A stretch of 64,000 bases of DNA from Paraburkholderia youngii (lineage in GTDB: Bacteria > Pseudomonadota > Gammaproteobacteria > Burkholderiales > Burkholderiaceae): positions 5,330,001-5,394,000 of the forward strand of contig NZ_JAALDK010000001.1 in NCBI RefSeq assembly GCF_013366925.1, written 5' to 3'. This document shows, piece after piece, positions 9,007 to 17,561 of this stretch; positions within the stretch are counted from its first letter, which is position 1, and the number at the start of each line of letters is the position of its first letter. Made by a program: the position numbers and the translations under genes. The notes below the pieces were generated by a model. The model was not told where the DNA came from, ran no database searches, and worked only from the letters and a program-made list of their open reading frames with translations.

Positions 9007-10563
9007 ATGAACTCTCGCAATTTCAGCATCGAGACCATCGGCATCGTCGGCACTGGCGCGATGGGCCGCGGGATCGCGCAGATCGCGGCGCTCGCTGGCC
9101 TGCGTGTGCGGCTCTACGACACCAACGCGGCCGCCGTCGGCGCCGCGCGCGACTATCTCGCGGAGACTTTCGCCAAATTGACGGCCAAAGGCAAGCTCGA
9201 GCAGTCGCGCTCGCTCGCCGCGCTCGCCAACGTCAGCGGCGTGCAGGCGGTGAGCGAACTGGTCGGCTGCGATCTGATCGTCGAGGCGATCGTCGAAAAG
9301 CTCGAGGTGAAGCAGGCACTGTTTCGCGAGCTCGAAACCGTGGTCAGCGGCCGCTGCATCCTCGCGTCGAATACGTCGTCGCTGTCGATCACCGCGATTG
9401 CCGCGGGCTGCACCGATCCGTCACGCGTGGTCGGCTATCACTTCTTCAATCCGGTGCCGCTCATGAAGGTCGTCGAAGTGATCGACGGCCTGCGCAGCGA
9501 CCCCGAGGCCGGCGACGCGCTGATGGATCTCGCCCGCCGTATGGGCCACACGCCGGTGCGCGCGAAGGACATGCCCGGCTTCATCGTCAATCACGCGGGC
9601 CGCGGCATGAATACCGAGGGCTTGCGCGTGGCGAGCGAAGGTATCGCGAGCTTTGCGGACATCGATCGCATCATGCGCGAGCAGGCCGGCTTTCGCCTCG
9701 GCCCATTCGAACTGCTGGACTTGACCGCGCTCGACGTGTCGCATCCGGTGATGGAGTCGATCTATCACCAGTTCTACGAAGAACCGCGTTACACGCCGTC
9801 GCCGATTACGGGCACGCGGCTGTCGGGCGGACTGCTCGGCCGCAAGAGCGGCGAAGGTTTTTATCGCTACGTGGACGGCAAACAACAGGTTCCCGCCGAA
9901 GCACCCGCGCCGGCCACGCTGCCGCAAAGCGTGTGGGTCAGCCGGCGCTATCGCGACGCGTATGAGGCCGTCGTGCAACTGGTCAGCAAAGCGGGCGTGA
10001 AGCTCGACGAGGGCGAGACGCCCGCCGCCGGTTCGCTGATCGTCGTCACGCCATTCGGCCACGACGCGACCACCGCCGCGGTCGACGAAGCGCTCGACGC
10101 GAGCCGCGTCGTCGCCGTCGACGCACTCTTCCCGCTCGTCGGCGCGCAACGCCGCACGCTGATGACCACGCCGGCCACGACACGCGCCGCGCGCGACAGC
10201 GCGCATGCGCTGTTCGCCGCCGACGGCATCCCCGTCACCGTGATCCGCGATTCGACCGGCTTCGTCGCGCAGCGGGTGGTCGCGACAATCGTCAATATCG
10301 GCTGCGATATTGCGCAAAAGCAGATCGCGACGCCGCAGGACATCGACCTTGCCGTGATGCTCGGTCTCGGCTATCCGCGCGGACCGCTCGCGCTCGGTGA
10401 TGCGCTCGGCGCCGCCACCATTCTCACGATCCTGCGCAACATGCACAGCGTGCTCGGCGAACCGCGCTATCGGCCGTCGCCGTGGCTCGCAAGACGCGCG
10501 CAACTCGGCCTCTCGCTCACCCAGCAAGACGCCGCCGACATTCAAACGGAGACCCAATCATGA
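9007..10563 (+). CDS. paaH: 3-hydroxyacyl-CoA dehydrogenase, PaaH type
   Basis: A 518-residue NAD-dependent 3-hydroxyacyl-CoA dehydrogenase with the tandem C-terminal architecture of PaaH/PaaC (phenylacetate or related acyl-CoA beta-oxidation). An N-terminal Rossmann domain carries GTGAMG at residues 15-20; GYHFFNPVPLMKVVEVI holds the catalytic His; two 3HCDH C-terminal domains follow (around 185-285 and ~410-510; KDMPGFIVNHAGRG and RDSTGFVAQRVVATI are the two copies). I chose the ATG at 9007 (GGAG 12 bases upstream); the ATG at 8989 lacks a ribosome-binding site but is possible. The stop overlaps the next start (ATGA), implying translational coupling. No phenylacetyl-CoA epoxidase genes are present, so the true pathway may be general acyl-CoA oxidation. 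Confidence 0.88.
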   Translation: MNSRNFSIETIGIVGTGAMGRGIAQIAALAGLRVRLYDTNAAAVGAARDYLAETFAKLTAKGKLEQSRSLAALANVSGVQAVSELVGCDLIVEAIVEKLEVKQALFRELETVVSGRCILASNTSSLSITAIAAGCTDPSRVVGYHFFNPVPLMKVVEVIDGLRSDPEAGDALMDLARRMGHTPVRAKDMPGFIVNHAGRGMNTEGLRVASEGIASFADIDRIMREQAGFRLGPFELLDLTALDVSHPVMESIYHQFYEEPRYTPSPITGTRLSGGLLGRKSGEGFYRYVDGKQQVPAEAPAPATLPQSVWVSRRYRDAYEAVVQLVSKAGVKLDEGETPAAGSLIVVTPFGHDATTAAVDEALDASRVVAVDALFPLVGAQRRTLMTTPATTRAARDSAHALFAADGIPVTVIRDSTGFVAQRVVATIVNIGCDIAQKQIATPQDIDLAVMLGLGYPRGPLALGDALGAATILTILRNMHSVLGEPRYRPSPWLARRAQLGLSLTQQDAADIQTETQS

Positions 10564-11348
10564 GCGCCGCCCTGCTCGCTTCGCGCCCCGCCCGCAGCGA
10601 ATCCACGCTGGTCCTCACGCTCTCGAATCCCGGTGCGCGCAATGCGCTGCATCCGGATATGTACGCGGCCGGCATCGAGGCATTCGATACCGTCGAGCGC
10701 GATCCGTCGATTCGCGCCGTCGTGATCACCGGCGCCGACGACTTCTTCTGCGCGGGCGGCAACCTGAACCGGCTGCTCGAAAATCGCGCGAAAGATCCGT
10801 CCGTGCAGGCCGATAGCATCGACATGCTCGCGCAATGGATCTCGGCGCTGCGCCTGTCGTCGAAGCCGGTCATTGCCGCGGTGGAAGGCGCGGCGGCCGG
10901 CGCGGGATTTTCGCTCGCGCTCGCCTGCGATCTGATCGTCGCGGCGGACAACGCCAAGTTCGCGATGTCGTACGCGCGCGTCGGCTTGACGCCCGACGGC
11001 GGCGGCTCGTGGTTCCTCGCGCAGTCGCTGCCGCGCCAACTGGCCAACGAGGTACTGATCGAAGCCAAACCGATCGGCGCCGCGCGTCTGCACGAACTCG
11101 GCGTCGTCAACCGGCTCACCAAAGCCGGCGCCGCGCTCGATAACGCGCTCGCGTGGGCCGACGAGCTCGGCGCGATTTCGCCCAATTCGGTCTCCCGCAT
11201 CAAAGGGCTGATCGCCGCGGCCGGCACGCAGCCGCTCGCGGATCACCTGGTCGCCGAGCGCGATAACTTCGTCGCGTCGCTGCATCATCGCGACGGTCTC
11301 GAAGGCATCAGCGCGTTCCTCGAAAAGCGCGCGCCGATTTACAGATAA
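10560..11348 (+). CDS. Enoyl-CoA hydratase/isomerase, PaaG-like
   Basis: A 262-residue crotonase-fold enzyme. The oxyanion-hole elements are FFCAGGNLNRL and EGAAAGAGFSLALACDLIVA. At the active site the motif reads GLTPDGGGSW: an Asp where PaaG-type isomerases carry Asp and classical hydratases carry Glu, favouring isomerase or ring-type chemistry over simple hydration. The start overlaps the stop of the 3-hydroxyacyl-CoA dehydrogenase by ATGA and the histidine phosphatase gene follows after 21 bases, so it belongs to one operon. Specific substrate not determinable from sequence. Confidence 0.87.
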   Translation: MSAALLASRPARSESTLVLTLSNPGARNALHPDMYAAGIEAFDTVERDPSIRAVVITGADDFFCAGGNLNRLLENRAKDPSVQADSIDMLAQWISALRLSSKPVIAAVEGAAAGAGFSLALACDLIVAADNAKFAMSYARVGLTPDGGGSWFLAQSLPRQLANEVLIEAKPIGAARLHELGVVNRLTKAGAALDNALAWADELGAISPNSVSRIKGLIAAAGTQPLADHLVAERDNFVASLHHRDGLEGISAFLEKRAPIYR

Positions 11349-11369
11349 GCGACGAGAGAGCCGCCCGAC

Positions 11370-12086
11370 ATGCCCGACTATCAACTGCCGAAACGGCGCC
11401 GCATCTTCCTGATGCGTCACGGCGACGTCACCTACTTCGACGACTCCGGCCGCGCGATCGATCCCGAAACCGTGCCGCTGAATGCGAACGGCCGCGAGCA
11501 GGCGAGCGCGGCGGGCCGCGTGTTCGCCGAGCAGCAGGTGCGCTTCGACCGCGTGATCGTCAGCGGCTTGCCGCGCACGATCGAAACCGCGCGGCGCGTG
11601 CTCGTCGAAACGGGTCAGCAGGTCGAACCCGAGATCGAGCCCGCATTGCAGGAGATTCGCGGCGGGCGGCTCGGCAGCATTCCGCCGAGCGATATCGAGG
11701 CGGCGTTTCTCGGCGTGTTCGACGGCATCGTGCCGGAGAGCATGCGCTTTCTCGATGGCGAAACGATCGGCGAGCTGTTCGATCGCGTGCTGCCGGCCGT
11801 CGCGGCGCTGCGCGAGGACACGTCGTGGGATACCGTGCTGCTGGTGCTGCACGGCGGCGTCAATCGCGCGATCCTGTCGCACGCGCTGACGGCGGGCGGC
11901 CGCACCTTCTTCGGTCATCTGTCGCAGGCGACCGGCTGCATCAATGCGCTCGACGTCGGCGCCGCGCCGCGCGACTGGGTGCTGCGCATGCTCAACTATT
12001 CACCGCCGTCGCCGTTGCATCGCGACGTTCGCAACACCACGATGGAAATGCTCTACGCACAATTCATCCGATTCCAGCGTAGCTGA
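11370..12086 (+). CDS. Histidine phosphatase superfamily protein
   Basis: A 238-residue branch-1 histidine phosphatase (phosphoglycerate mutase-like). The phosphohistidine motif is FLMRHGDVTY near residue 15, the SGLPRTIETARR block supplies the second Arg, and the second catalytic His is in LLVLHGGVNRAIL. An N-terminal basic leader precedes the fold. It sits within an acyl-CoA catabolism operon next to an APH-type kinase, an association I have seen in Burkholderiales gene sets but whose role (perhaps dephosphorylating an acyl intermediate or cofactor) is not established. Confidence 0.85.
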   Translation: MPDYQLPKRRRIFLMRHGDVTYFDDSGRAIDPETVPLNANGREQASAAGRVFAEQQVRFDRVIVSGLPRTIETARRVLVETGQQVEPEIEPALQEIRGGRLGSIPPSDIEAAFLGVFDGIVPESMRFLDGETIGELFDRVLPAVAALREDTSWDTVLLVLHGGVNRAILSHALTAGGRTFFGHLSQATGCINALDVGAAPRDWVLRMLNYSPPSPLHRDVRNTTMEMLYAQFIRFQRS

Positions 12087-12106
12087 CACCGAACTGGAGG
12101 AGACAC

Positions 12107-13213
12107 ATGGCGCAAGCCACGCAGACCGGCGAACCCGCAGGCAGACAGGACTACTCGGCTTTCGAGGGCACCCGCCCGGTCAACGACCGGCAACGTTTCG
12201 ACCACGACGCGCTCGCCGCGTGGCTGGCAGGACATGTCGACGGCTTCGCGGCACCGCTCACGCTCGAGCAATTCGCGGGCGGACAATCCAATCCCACGTT
12301 CAAGCTGATCACGCCAAAGCGCTCGTACGTGATGCGCGCGAAGCCCGGCCCCGCCGCGAAGCTGCTGCCGTCCGCGCATGCGATCGAACGCGAATATCGC
12401 GTGATGCACGCGCTCGCCGGCACCGACGTGCCGGTCGCGCGGATGCTCGCACTGTGCGAGGACGAAAGCGTGATCGGCCGCGCGTTCTACGTGATGGAGT
12501 TCGTCGAAGGCCGCGTGCTGTGGGACCAATCGCTGCCCGGCATGACGGCGACCGAGCGCGCCGCAATTTATGACGAAATGAATCGCGTGATCGCGGCGTT
12601 GCACAGCGTCGACGTCGCCGCCGCCGGCCTCGCCGACTACGGCAAGCCAGGCAATTACTTCGCGCGCCAGATCGGCCGCTGGAGCAAGCAATATCTGGCA
12701 TCCGAGACCGAACCGATCGACGCGATGCATCGGCTGATCGACTGGCTGCCGCAGCATATGCCGGCCGAAACGAACGAGCGCGTGTCGGTCGTGCACGGCG
12801 ACTACCGGCTCGACAACCTGATCTTCGATCGCAACGAGCCGCGCGTGCTCGCGGTGCTCGACTGGGAACTGTCGACGCTCGGCGATCCGCTCGCCGACTT
12901 CGCGTATCACTGCATGGCGTGGCATGTCGACCCGGCACAGTTCCGCGGCATAGCGGGACTCGATTGGGCCGCGCTCGGCATTCCCGATGAAGCGCGGTAC
13001 GTCGAGCGTTATTGCCAACGCACTGGCCTCGAGATTCGTGGCGACTGGAATTTCTATCTGGCCTACAACATGTTCCGCATCGCCGCGATCCTGCAAGGGA
13101 TCATGAAGCGCGCCGTCGACGGTACCGCGTCGAGCGCGCAGGCGCTCGACGCCGGCCGGCGCGCGAAGCCGATGGCCGAACTGGCCTGGCATTACGCGCA
13201 GAAGGTTCTCTAG
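12107..13213 (+). CDS. APH/ACAD11-like phosphotransferase family protein
   Basis: A 368-residue aminoglycoside-phosphotransferase-fold kinase of the type found in ACAD10/ACAD11 and in bacterial acyl-CoA dehydrogenase operons. It shows FAGGQSNPTFKL (nucleotide loop), the Brenner motif HGDYRLDNLIFD and the DFG-like Mg2+ site LDWELSTLGDPLADFAYH. In the human ACAD10/11 proteins this kinase phosphorylates 4-hydroxyacyl-CoAs for breakdown with a dehydrogenase; the neighbouring acyl-CoA dehydrogenase makes the same two-step route plausible here. A GGAGGA ribosome-binding site precedes the ATG. It is 20 bases after the histidine phosphatase gene. Confidence 0.88.
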   Translation: MAQATQTGEPAGRQDYSAFEGTRPVNDRQRFDHDALAAWLAGHVDGFAAPLTLEQFAGGQSNPTFKLITPKRSYVMRAKPGPAAKLLPSAHAIEREYRVMHALAGTDVPVARMLALCEDESVIGRAFYVMEFVEGRVLWDQSLPGMTATERAAIYDEMNRVIAALHSVDVAAAGLADYGKPGNYFARQIGRWSKQYLASETEPIDAMHRLIDWLPQHMPAETNERVSVVHGDYRLDNLIFDRNEPRVLAVLDWELSTLGDPLADFAYHCMAWHVDPAQFRGIAGLDWAALGIPDEARYVERYCQRTGLEIRGDWNFYLAYNMFRIAAILQGIMKRAVDGTASSAQALDAGRRAKPMAELAWHYAQKVL

Positions 13214-13270
13214 GCACGAGGGCTCGCCCTGCTTCCGATTATTCGCAGTCCGTTACCCGCGAGGTCCCAG

Positions 13271-14530
13271 ATGAATTTCGATTACACCCCGAAGGTCCAG
13301 GCGTTGCGCGAAAAACTGCTCCCCTTTTTCGACGAGCACATTTACCCGAACGAGCAGGCGTTCTATGCGGAGATCGCGCGCAATCGCCAGAACGGCAACG
13401 CGTGGGTACCCACCGAACTGATCGAACAGCTGAAGCAGAAGGCGCGCGATGCCGGCCTGTGGAATCTGTTCCTACCGCAATCGGAGCGCGGCGCCGGCCT
13501 GACGAATCTCGAATACGCGCCGCTGTGCGAGATCATGGGCCGCGTGCCCTGGGCGCCCGAAGTGTTCAACTGCAACGCGCCGGACACCGGCAACATGGAG
13601 ACGATCGAGCGCTACGGCAGCGAAGACAACAAGCGCGAGTGGCTCGAACCGCTGCTGCAAGGGCAGATCCGTTCGGCGTTTCTGATGACGGAGCCGGAGG
13701 TCGCGTCGTCGGATGCGACGAATATCCAGACCAGCATCGTGCGCGATGGCGACCACTACGTGATCAACGGCCACAAGTGGTGGTCGTCGGGTGCGGGCGA
13801 CCCGCGCTGCGCGATCTATATCGTGATGGGCAAGACCGATCCCGACGCGCCGCGCCATCAGCAGCAGTCGATGATCCTCGTGCCCGCCGACGCCACCGGC
13901 ATCACCGTGCATCGTCCGCTCACGGTGTTCGGTTACGACGATGCGCCGCACGGCCACATGGAGATCACGCTCGACAACGTGCGCGTGCCCGCCACCAACC
14001 TGCTGCTCGGCGAAGGCCGCGGCTTCGAAATCGCGCAAGGCCGTCTCGGCCCGGGGCGCATCCATCACTGCATGCGCCTGATCGGTCTCGCCGAACGCGC
14101 GCTCGAACTGATGGCTAAGCGCTCGCTGCAACGTGTCGCGTTCGGCAAGCCGGTTGCGTCGCAAGGCGTCACGCAGGAGCGTCTCGCCGAAGCGCGCTGC
14201 ATGATCGAGCAGGCGCGTCTGCTCACGTTGAAGACCGCGTATATGATGGACACCGTCGGCAACAAGGGCGCGCGCGGCGAGATCGCGATGATCAAGGTGG
14301 TCGCGCCGAACATGGCGTGTCAGGTGATCGACTGGGCGATTCAGGCGCACGGCGGCGGCGGTGTCAGCGACGATTTCCCGCTCGCGTATGCGTATGCGTC
14401 GGCGCGCACGCTGCGTTTCGCCGACGGCCCCGATGAAGTGCACCGCAACGCGATCGCCAAGCTCGAACTCGCGCGTCATATGGATGCGGGTGCGGCGGCT
14501 CGCGTGGAAATGCCGGTCACGCGGGTTTGA
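13271..14530 (+). CDS. Acyl-CoA dehydrogenase family protein (ACAD11-like)
   Basis: A 419-residue FAD-dependent acyl-CoA dehydrogenase. The FAD/acyl-CoA block [19 protein letters not shown], the [12 protein letters not shown] strand, [14 protein letters not shown] and the C-terminal [19 protein letters not shown] and DGPDEVHRN elements are intact. These C-terminal motifs are those of the ACAD10/11-like branch, matching the APH-like kinase directly upstream (57-base gap); together they may degrade 4-hydroxy fatty acids, which is inference. Last gene of the likely operon; a hairpin follows at 14612. Confidence 0.9.
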   Translation: MNFDYTPKVQALREKLLPFFDEHIYPNEQAFYAEIARNRQNGNAWVPTELIEQLKQKARDAGLWNLFLPQSERGAGLTNLEYAPLCEIMGRVPWAPEVFNCNAPDTGNMETIERYGSEDNKREWLEPLLQGQIRSAFLMTEPEVASSDATNIQTSIVRDGDHYVINGHKWWSSGAGDPRCAIYIVMGKTDPDAPRHQQQSMILVPADATGITVHRPLTVFGYDDAPHGHMEITLDNVRVPATNLLLGEGRGFEIAQGRLGPGRIHHCMRLIGLAERALELMAKRSLQRVAFGKPVASQGVTQERLAEARCMIEQARLLTLKTAYMMDTVGNKGARGEIAMIKVVAPNMACQVIDWAIQAHGGGGVSDDFPLAYAYASARTLRFADGPDEVHRNAIAKLELARHMDAGAAARVEMPVTRV

Positions 14531-14611
14531 GTGCTTCGGCCCAAAGCGAGTGCGGCCGTTGAGGTCACTGCAAGCAGCATCGCGCGATCTATGCTCTAAT
14601 TTTCGACAACG

Positions 14612-14638
14612 GCGGCGCCCTCTTTGCGGCGCCGCTTT
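14612..14638 (+). terminator. GC-rich hairpin, possible terminator
   Basis: An 8-bp perfect stem GCGGCGCC / GGCGCCGC with an 8-base loop is followed by only three T residues. It separates the acyl-CoA dehydrogenase gene from the GST gene. The short T tract makes it a weak terminator or an element in the GST leader. Confidence 0.4.
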
Positions 14639-14656
14639 GACGAACAAGGAGCCAGG

Positions 14657-15358
14657 ATGATCGATGTCTATAGCTGGGCGACCCCGAATGGCCACAAGGT
14701 TCATATCATGCTCGAGGAGACGGGCCTACCCTACAACGTGCATGCCGTGAATATCGGTGCCGGTGACCAGTTCAAGCCCGAATTTCTCGCTATCAGTCCC
14801 AACAACAAGATTCCCGCGCTGGTCGATTCCGAAGGTCCGGAAGCCGCCGACGGACGGCCGTTCGCGCTATTCGAATCGGGTGCGATCCTGATTTATCTGG
14901 CCGAGAAGACCGGCAAGTTTCTACCGACCGACCCGGCCGGGCGCTACGCGGCATTGCAATGGCTGATGTTCCAGATGGGCGGGCTTGGTCCGATGCTCGG
15001 CCAAACGCATCACTTCCGCGTGTATGCGCCCGAGCAGATCGAATACGCGGTCAATCGCTACACCAACGAAGCGCGACGCCTGTACGGCGTGATGGACACG
15101 CAACTCGGCAAGACGCGTTACCTCGCGGGCAACGACTATACGATCGCGGACATCGCCGCGTTTCCGTGGACCCGTTCGTGGAACAATCAAGGCGTCGATC
15201 TCGATTCGTTGCCGAACGTGAAGCGCTGGCATGAAGAGATCGCCGCGCGGCCGGCGGTCGTGCGCGGCGTCGACGTGCTCGCATCCGCGCGCGAGCCGCT
15301 GATGGACGACAAGGCGAAAGAGATTCTGTTTGGCGCGACGCAGTACGCGAAACACTAG
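14657..15358 (+). CDS. Glutathione S-transferase / YfcG-like disulfide reductase
   Basis: A 233-residue GST of the Ure2p/YfcG-like class. The N-terminal thioredoxin-like domain begins MIDVYSWATPNGHKV, the cis-Pro site is NNKIPAL, and the Glu-Ser glutathione contact is in ALFESGAILIYLAE. The C-terminal helical domain contains GNDYTIADIAAFPW, the standard N-capping box. YfcG-type enzymes act as glutathione-dependent disulfide reductases, so that is the first guess. The ATG at 14657 has AAGGAG upstream. It ends at a terminator shared with the convergent MaoC gene. Confidence 0.88.
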   Translation: MIDVYSWATPNGHKVHIMLEETGLPYNVHAVNIGAGDQFKPEFLAISPNNKIPALVDSEGPEAADGRPFALFESGAILIYLAEKTGKFLPTDPAGRYAALQWLMFQMGGLGPMLGQTHHFRVYAPEQIEYAVNRYTNEARRLYGVMDTQLGKTRYLAGNDYTIADIAAFPWTRSWNNQGVDLDSLPNVKRWHEEIAARPAVVRGVDVLASAREPLMDDKAKEILFGATQYAKH

Positions 15359-15397
15359 TTGCGCGCCGTCTTGCTGACGCGGCTGGACACAAACACA

Positions 15398-15434
15398 AAG
15401 CGCGAGCGGCATGCCTGCCGGCTCGCGCTTTTTC
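15398..15434. terminator. Terminator between the convergent GST and MaoC genes
   Basis: AAAGCGCGAGC pairs with GCTCGCGCTTT, extended by an inner GGCA/TGCC pairing with one bulged base, then a T tract on the plus strand. It separates the two converging acyl-CoA-associated gene sets. Confidence 0.8.
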
Positions 15435-15457
15435 AGTTCACCTGCGAAGGGCGAGCG

Positions 15458-15934
15458 CTAGAAGTAATGCCGGGTGATGAACTCCGCGACGCACACCGGT
15501 CGTTCACCGCCTTGACGCTCCAGCGTCACGTTCCACGCGACTTGGACACCGTTGTTGTCTACGTCGGTCACCGATTCGACGGCGAACTTCCCACGCAGCG
15601 ACGACCCCACGAGTACCGGCGACATGAAACGCACGCGGTTCAAGCCGTAGTTCACGCCCATGCGCTGCTCGATTCTCAGCGTCTTGCCGAGCAAAGCCGG
15701 AATCAGCGACAGCGTCAGAAACCCATGCGCGATCGGCCCGCCAAACGGCGATTCGCGTTTGGCCCGCTCGGGATCGATGTGAATCCACTGATGATCGCCG
15801 GTCGCCTCGGCGAAACGGTTGACCCTGTCCTGATCGACGCTCAGCCATTCGCTGACGAGCGGCTCCGCGCCGATGAGCGCGCGCAGAGCATCCGCACTGT
15901 CGAAAACGGCGATCGTCGCCGCGCTCGCCGTCAT
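15458..15934 (-). CDS. MaoC family dehydratase (R-specific enoyl-CoA hydratase type)
   Basis: A 158-residue single hot-dog-fold MaoC protein. The hydratase motif is present: FAEATGDHQWIHIDPERA contains the catalytic Asp and His, followed by GGPIAHGFLTLSLIPAL. Members hydrate trans-2-enoyl-CoA to R-3-hydroxyacyl-CoA, feeding beta-oxidation or polyhydroxyalkanoate synthesis. Its start overlaps the stop of the preceding MaoC gene (ATGA), so the two are probably translated together and may form a heterodimer. Last gene of the minus-strand acyl-CoA set. Confidence 0.9.
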   Translation of the reverse strand: MTASAATIAVFDSADALRALIGAEPLVSEWLSVDQDRVNRFAEATGDHQWIHIDPERAKRESPFGGPIAHGFLTLSLIPALLGKTLRIEQRMGVNYGLNRVRFMSPVLVGSSLRGKFAVESVTDVDNNGVQVAWNVTLERQGGERPVCVAEFITRHYF

Positions 15935-16389
15935 GCCGCCGCTCCCGGATTGCGCAGGCCGAACATGCCGTTCGAGCGCACCGTGATCACGGTGTCGCCG
16001 TGCTGATTGATGCCCTCCCAGCGCGTCGACACGATGCCGCGATCGGGCTTGCTCTGCGACACGCGCTTATCGACGATGACGTTCATCATCGTGATCGTGT
16101 CGCCGACTCGCACCGGCTTCAACCAGCGAATCTCGTCGATGCCGGGCGAACCCATCGACGTCGAATCCGCCAGCACCTTGCGCACGAGCATGCCCATCAT
16201 CACCGAGCACGTGTGCCAGCCACTCGCTACGAGCCCGCGAAACGGCGATTCGGCTGCGGCGGCTTCGTCTAGATGAAACGGCTGCGGATCGAACTTCCGC
16301 GCGAACTCGACGATCTCCTCGCGCGTGAACGTGTGCTTGCCGATTTCGTGGCTCGTGCCCACTTCCATGTCTTCGAAACTGATTTTCAT
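15931..16389 (-). CDS. MaoC family dehydratase
   Basis: A 152-residue hot-dog-fold protein. It carries FARKFDPQPFHLDEAAA, where the usual motif Asp and His are recognisable (DPQPFH), and GLVASGWHTCSVMMGMLV for the central helix. Paired with the second MaoC gene by an ATGA overlap; in other systems such pairs form one hydratase with one active and one structural half, and which half is active here cannot be settled by eye. The ATG at 16389 has GGAGG 8 bases upstream; the open frame continues upstream into the dehydrogenase gene but is not used. Confidence 0.9.
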   Translation of the reverse strand: MKISFEDMEVGTSHEIGKHTFTREEIVEFARKFDPQPFHLDEAAAAESPFRGLVASGWHTCSVMMGMLVRKVLADSTSMGSPGIDEIRWLKPVRVGDTITMMNVIVDKRVSQSKPDRGIVSTRWEGINQHGDTVITVRSNGMFGLRNPGAAA

Positions 16390-16423
16390 CAGTGCACCTC
16401 CTTGGTTCGGTGGAACGGCCCGA

Positions 16424-17551
16424 TCAGACTTCGGCGACCGCAAATCCGGGCAGCGTGGCAAACCGCGCGAGATGATGATCGACGTCGCCGAGCGTGGTCT
16501 CGATGATCGCGAGGCGCTTGAATAGGTGCGCGGCCGCCACTTCGTTCGTGACACCCATGCCGCCGTGCAACTGCACCGACTGTTGACCGACGAAACGCGC
16601 GGCCTGGCCGACCCGTACCTTGGCCGCGGAGATCGCGCGACGGCGCTCGTTCGTGTCTTCACTCGCGTAGCGCATCGCTGCGAGATACGTGATCGAGCGC
16701 GCCTGCTCCGCGTGGATCAGCATCTCGACCATGCGGTGCTGCAGCGCCTGGAAACGCGCGATCGGCTGACCGAACTGCTGGCGCGTTTTCGTATATTCGA
16801 CGGTGGCGTGATTGAGCGCGTCGAGCGCGCCGATCGCCTCCGCGCACAGCAGCAGCGTGCCGTAGTCGGCGATCTGCTCGAGCGTTGCCGCCCCCGCATG
16901 TTCGCCGGAGAGCCGGCGCGCGGGCGTGCCGTTGAGTTCGAGGGTTGCGGCGCGTTGACCGTCGATGGTGCGGTACTCGGTAAGCGTGACGCCGGTCGCG
17001 TCGCGCGCGACGACGAAGAGTGCGATCTCGCCATCGAGGCGCGCCGGCACGATCCAGTGGTCCGCCTGCGCACCGTGCAGCACGACAGATTTGCTGCCGC
17101 TCAGCGTGTACTGCACGCCCTGCGCGCTCGCGGTCGTCGCGAGGTCGAACAGATCGTAGCGGGCATGCGGCTCATGAAACGCCACGGCCAGTTTGGCTTC
17201 GCCCTGGGCCGCCCGTTCGAGCAGCGCGGCATCTTCGCCGTCGCCGGTGCCGGCGAGCCGCAGTGCTTCGATGCCGACCGCGGTCGCCCAATACGGCTCG
17301 ACGACGAGCGCGCGACCGAGTTCCTGCATGACCACGAGCATGTCGATCGGGCCGCCGTTGAAGCCGCCCTGCGCTTCTGGCACCGGCAACGCGGTCAGCC
17401 CCAACTCGGTGAACGCTGCCCAATGATCGGCCGATATGCCCGCCTCCGAGCGCACGATCGCCTGGCGCGCTTCGAAGCCGTAGCTCTTCTCGAGATAGCG
17501 GCGCAGCGCATCGGCAAATTGCTGCTGTTCGTCGTTGAAAGTGAAGTCCAT
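16424..17551 (-). CDS. Acyl-CoA dehydrogenase, small-subunit (PimD-like) type
   Basis: A 375-residue acyl-CoA dehydrogenase-fold protein. The substrate/FAD block mid-protein (VAFHEPHARYDLFDLAT) is diverged from the classical TEPxxGSD motif, while QLHGGMGVTNEVAAAHLFKR is conserved at the C-terminus. This pattern and the partner gene 10 bases upstream match the PimC/PimD-like alpha-beta type, in which one subunit is catalytic and the other diverged. PimCD acts on pimeloyl-CoA in Rhodopseudomonas; the substrate here is unknown. Confidence 0.88.
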   Translation of the reverse strand: MDFTFNDEQQQFADALRRYLEKSYGFEARQAIVRSEAGISADHWAAFTELGLTALPVPEAQGGFNGGPIDMLVVMQELGRALVVEPYWATAVGIEALRLAGTGDGEDAALLERAAQGEAKLAVAFHEPHARYDLFDLATTASAQGVQYTLSGSKSVVLHGAQADHWIVPARLDGEIALFVVARDATGVTLTEYRTIDGQRAATLELNGTPARRLSGEHAGAATLEQIADYGTLLLCAEAIGALDALNHATVEYTKTRQQFGQPIARFQALQHRMVEMLIHAEQARSITYLAAMRYASEDTNERRRAISAAKVRVGQAARFVGQQSVQLHGGMGVTNEVAAAHLFKRLAIIETTLGDVDHHLARFATLPGFAVAEV

Positions 17552-17561
17552 GCGCCGCTCC

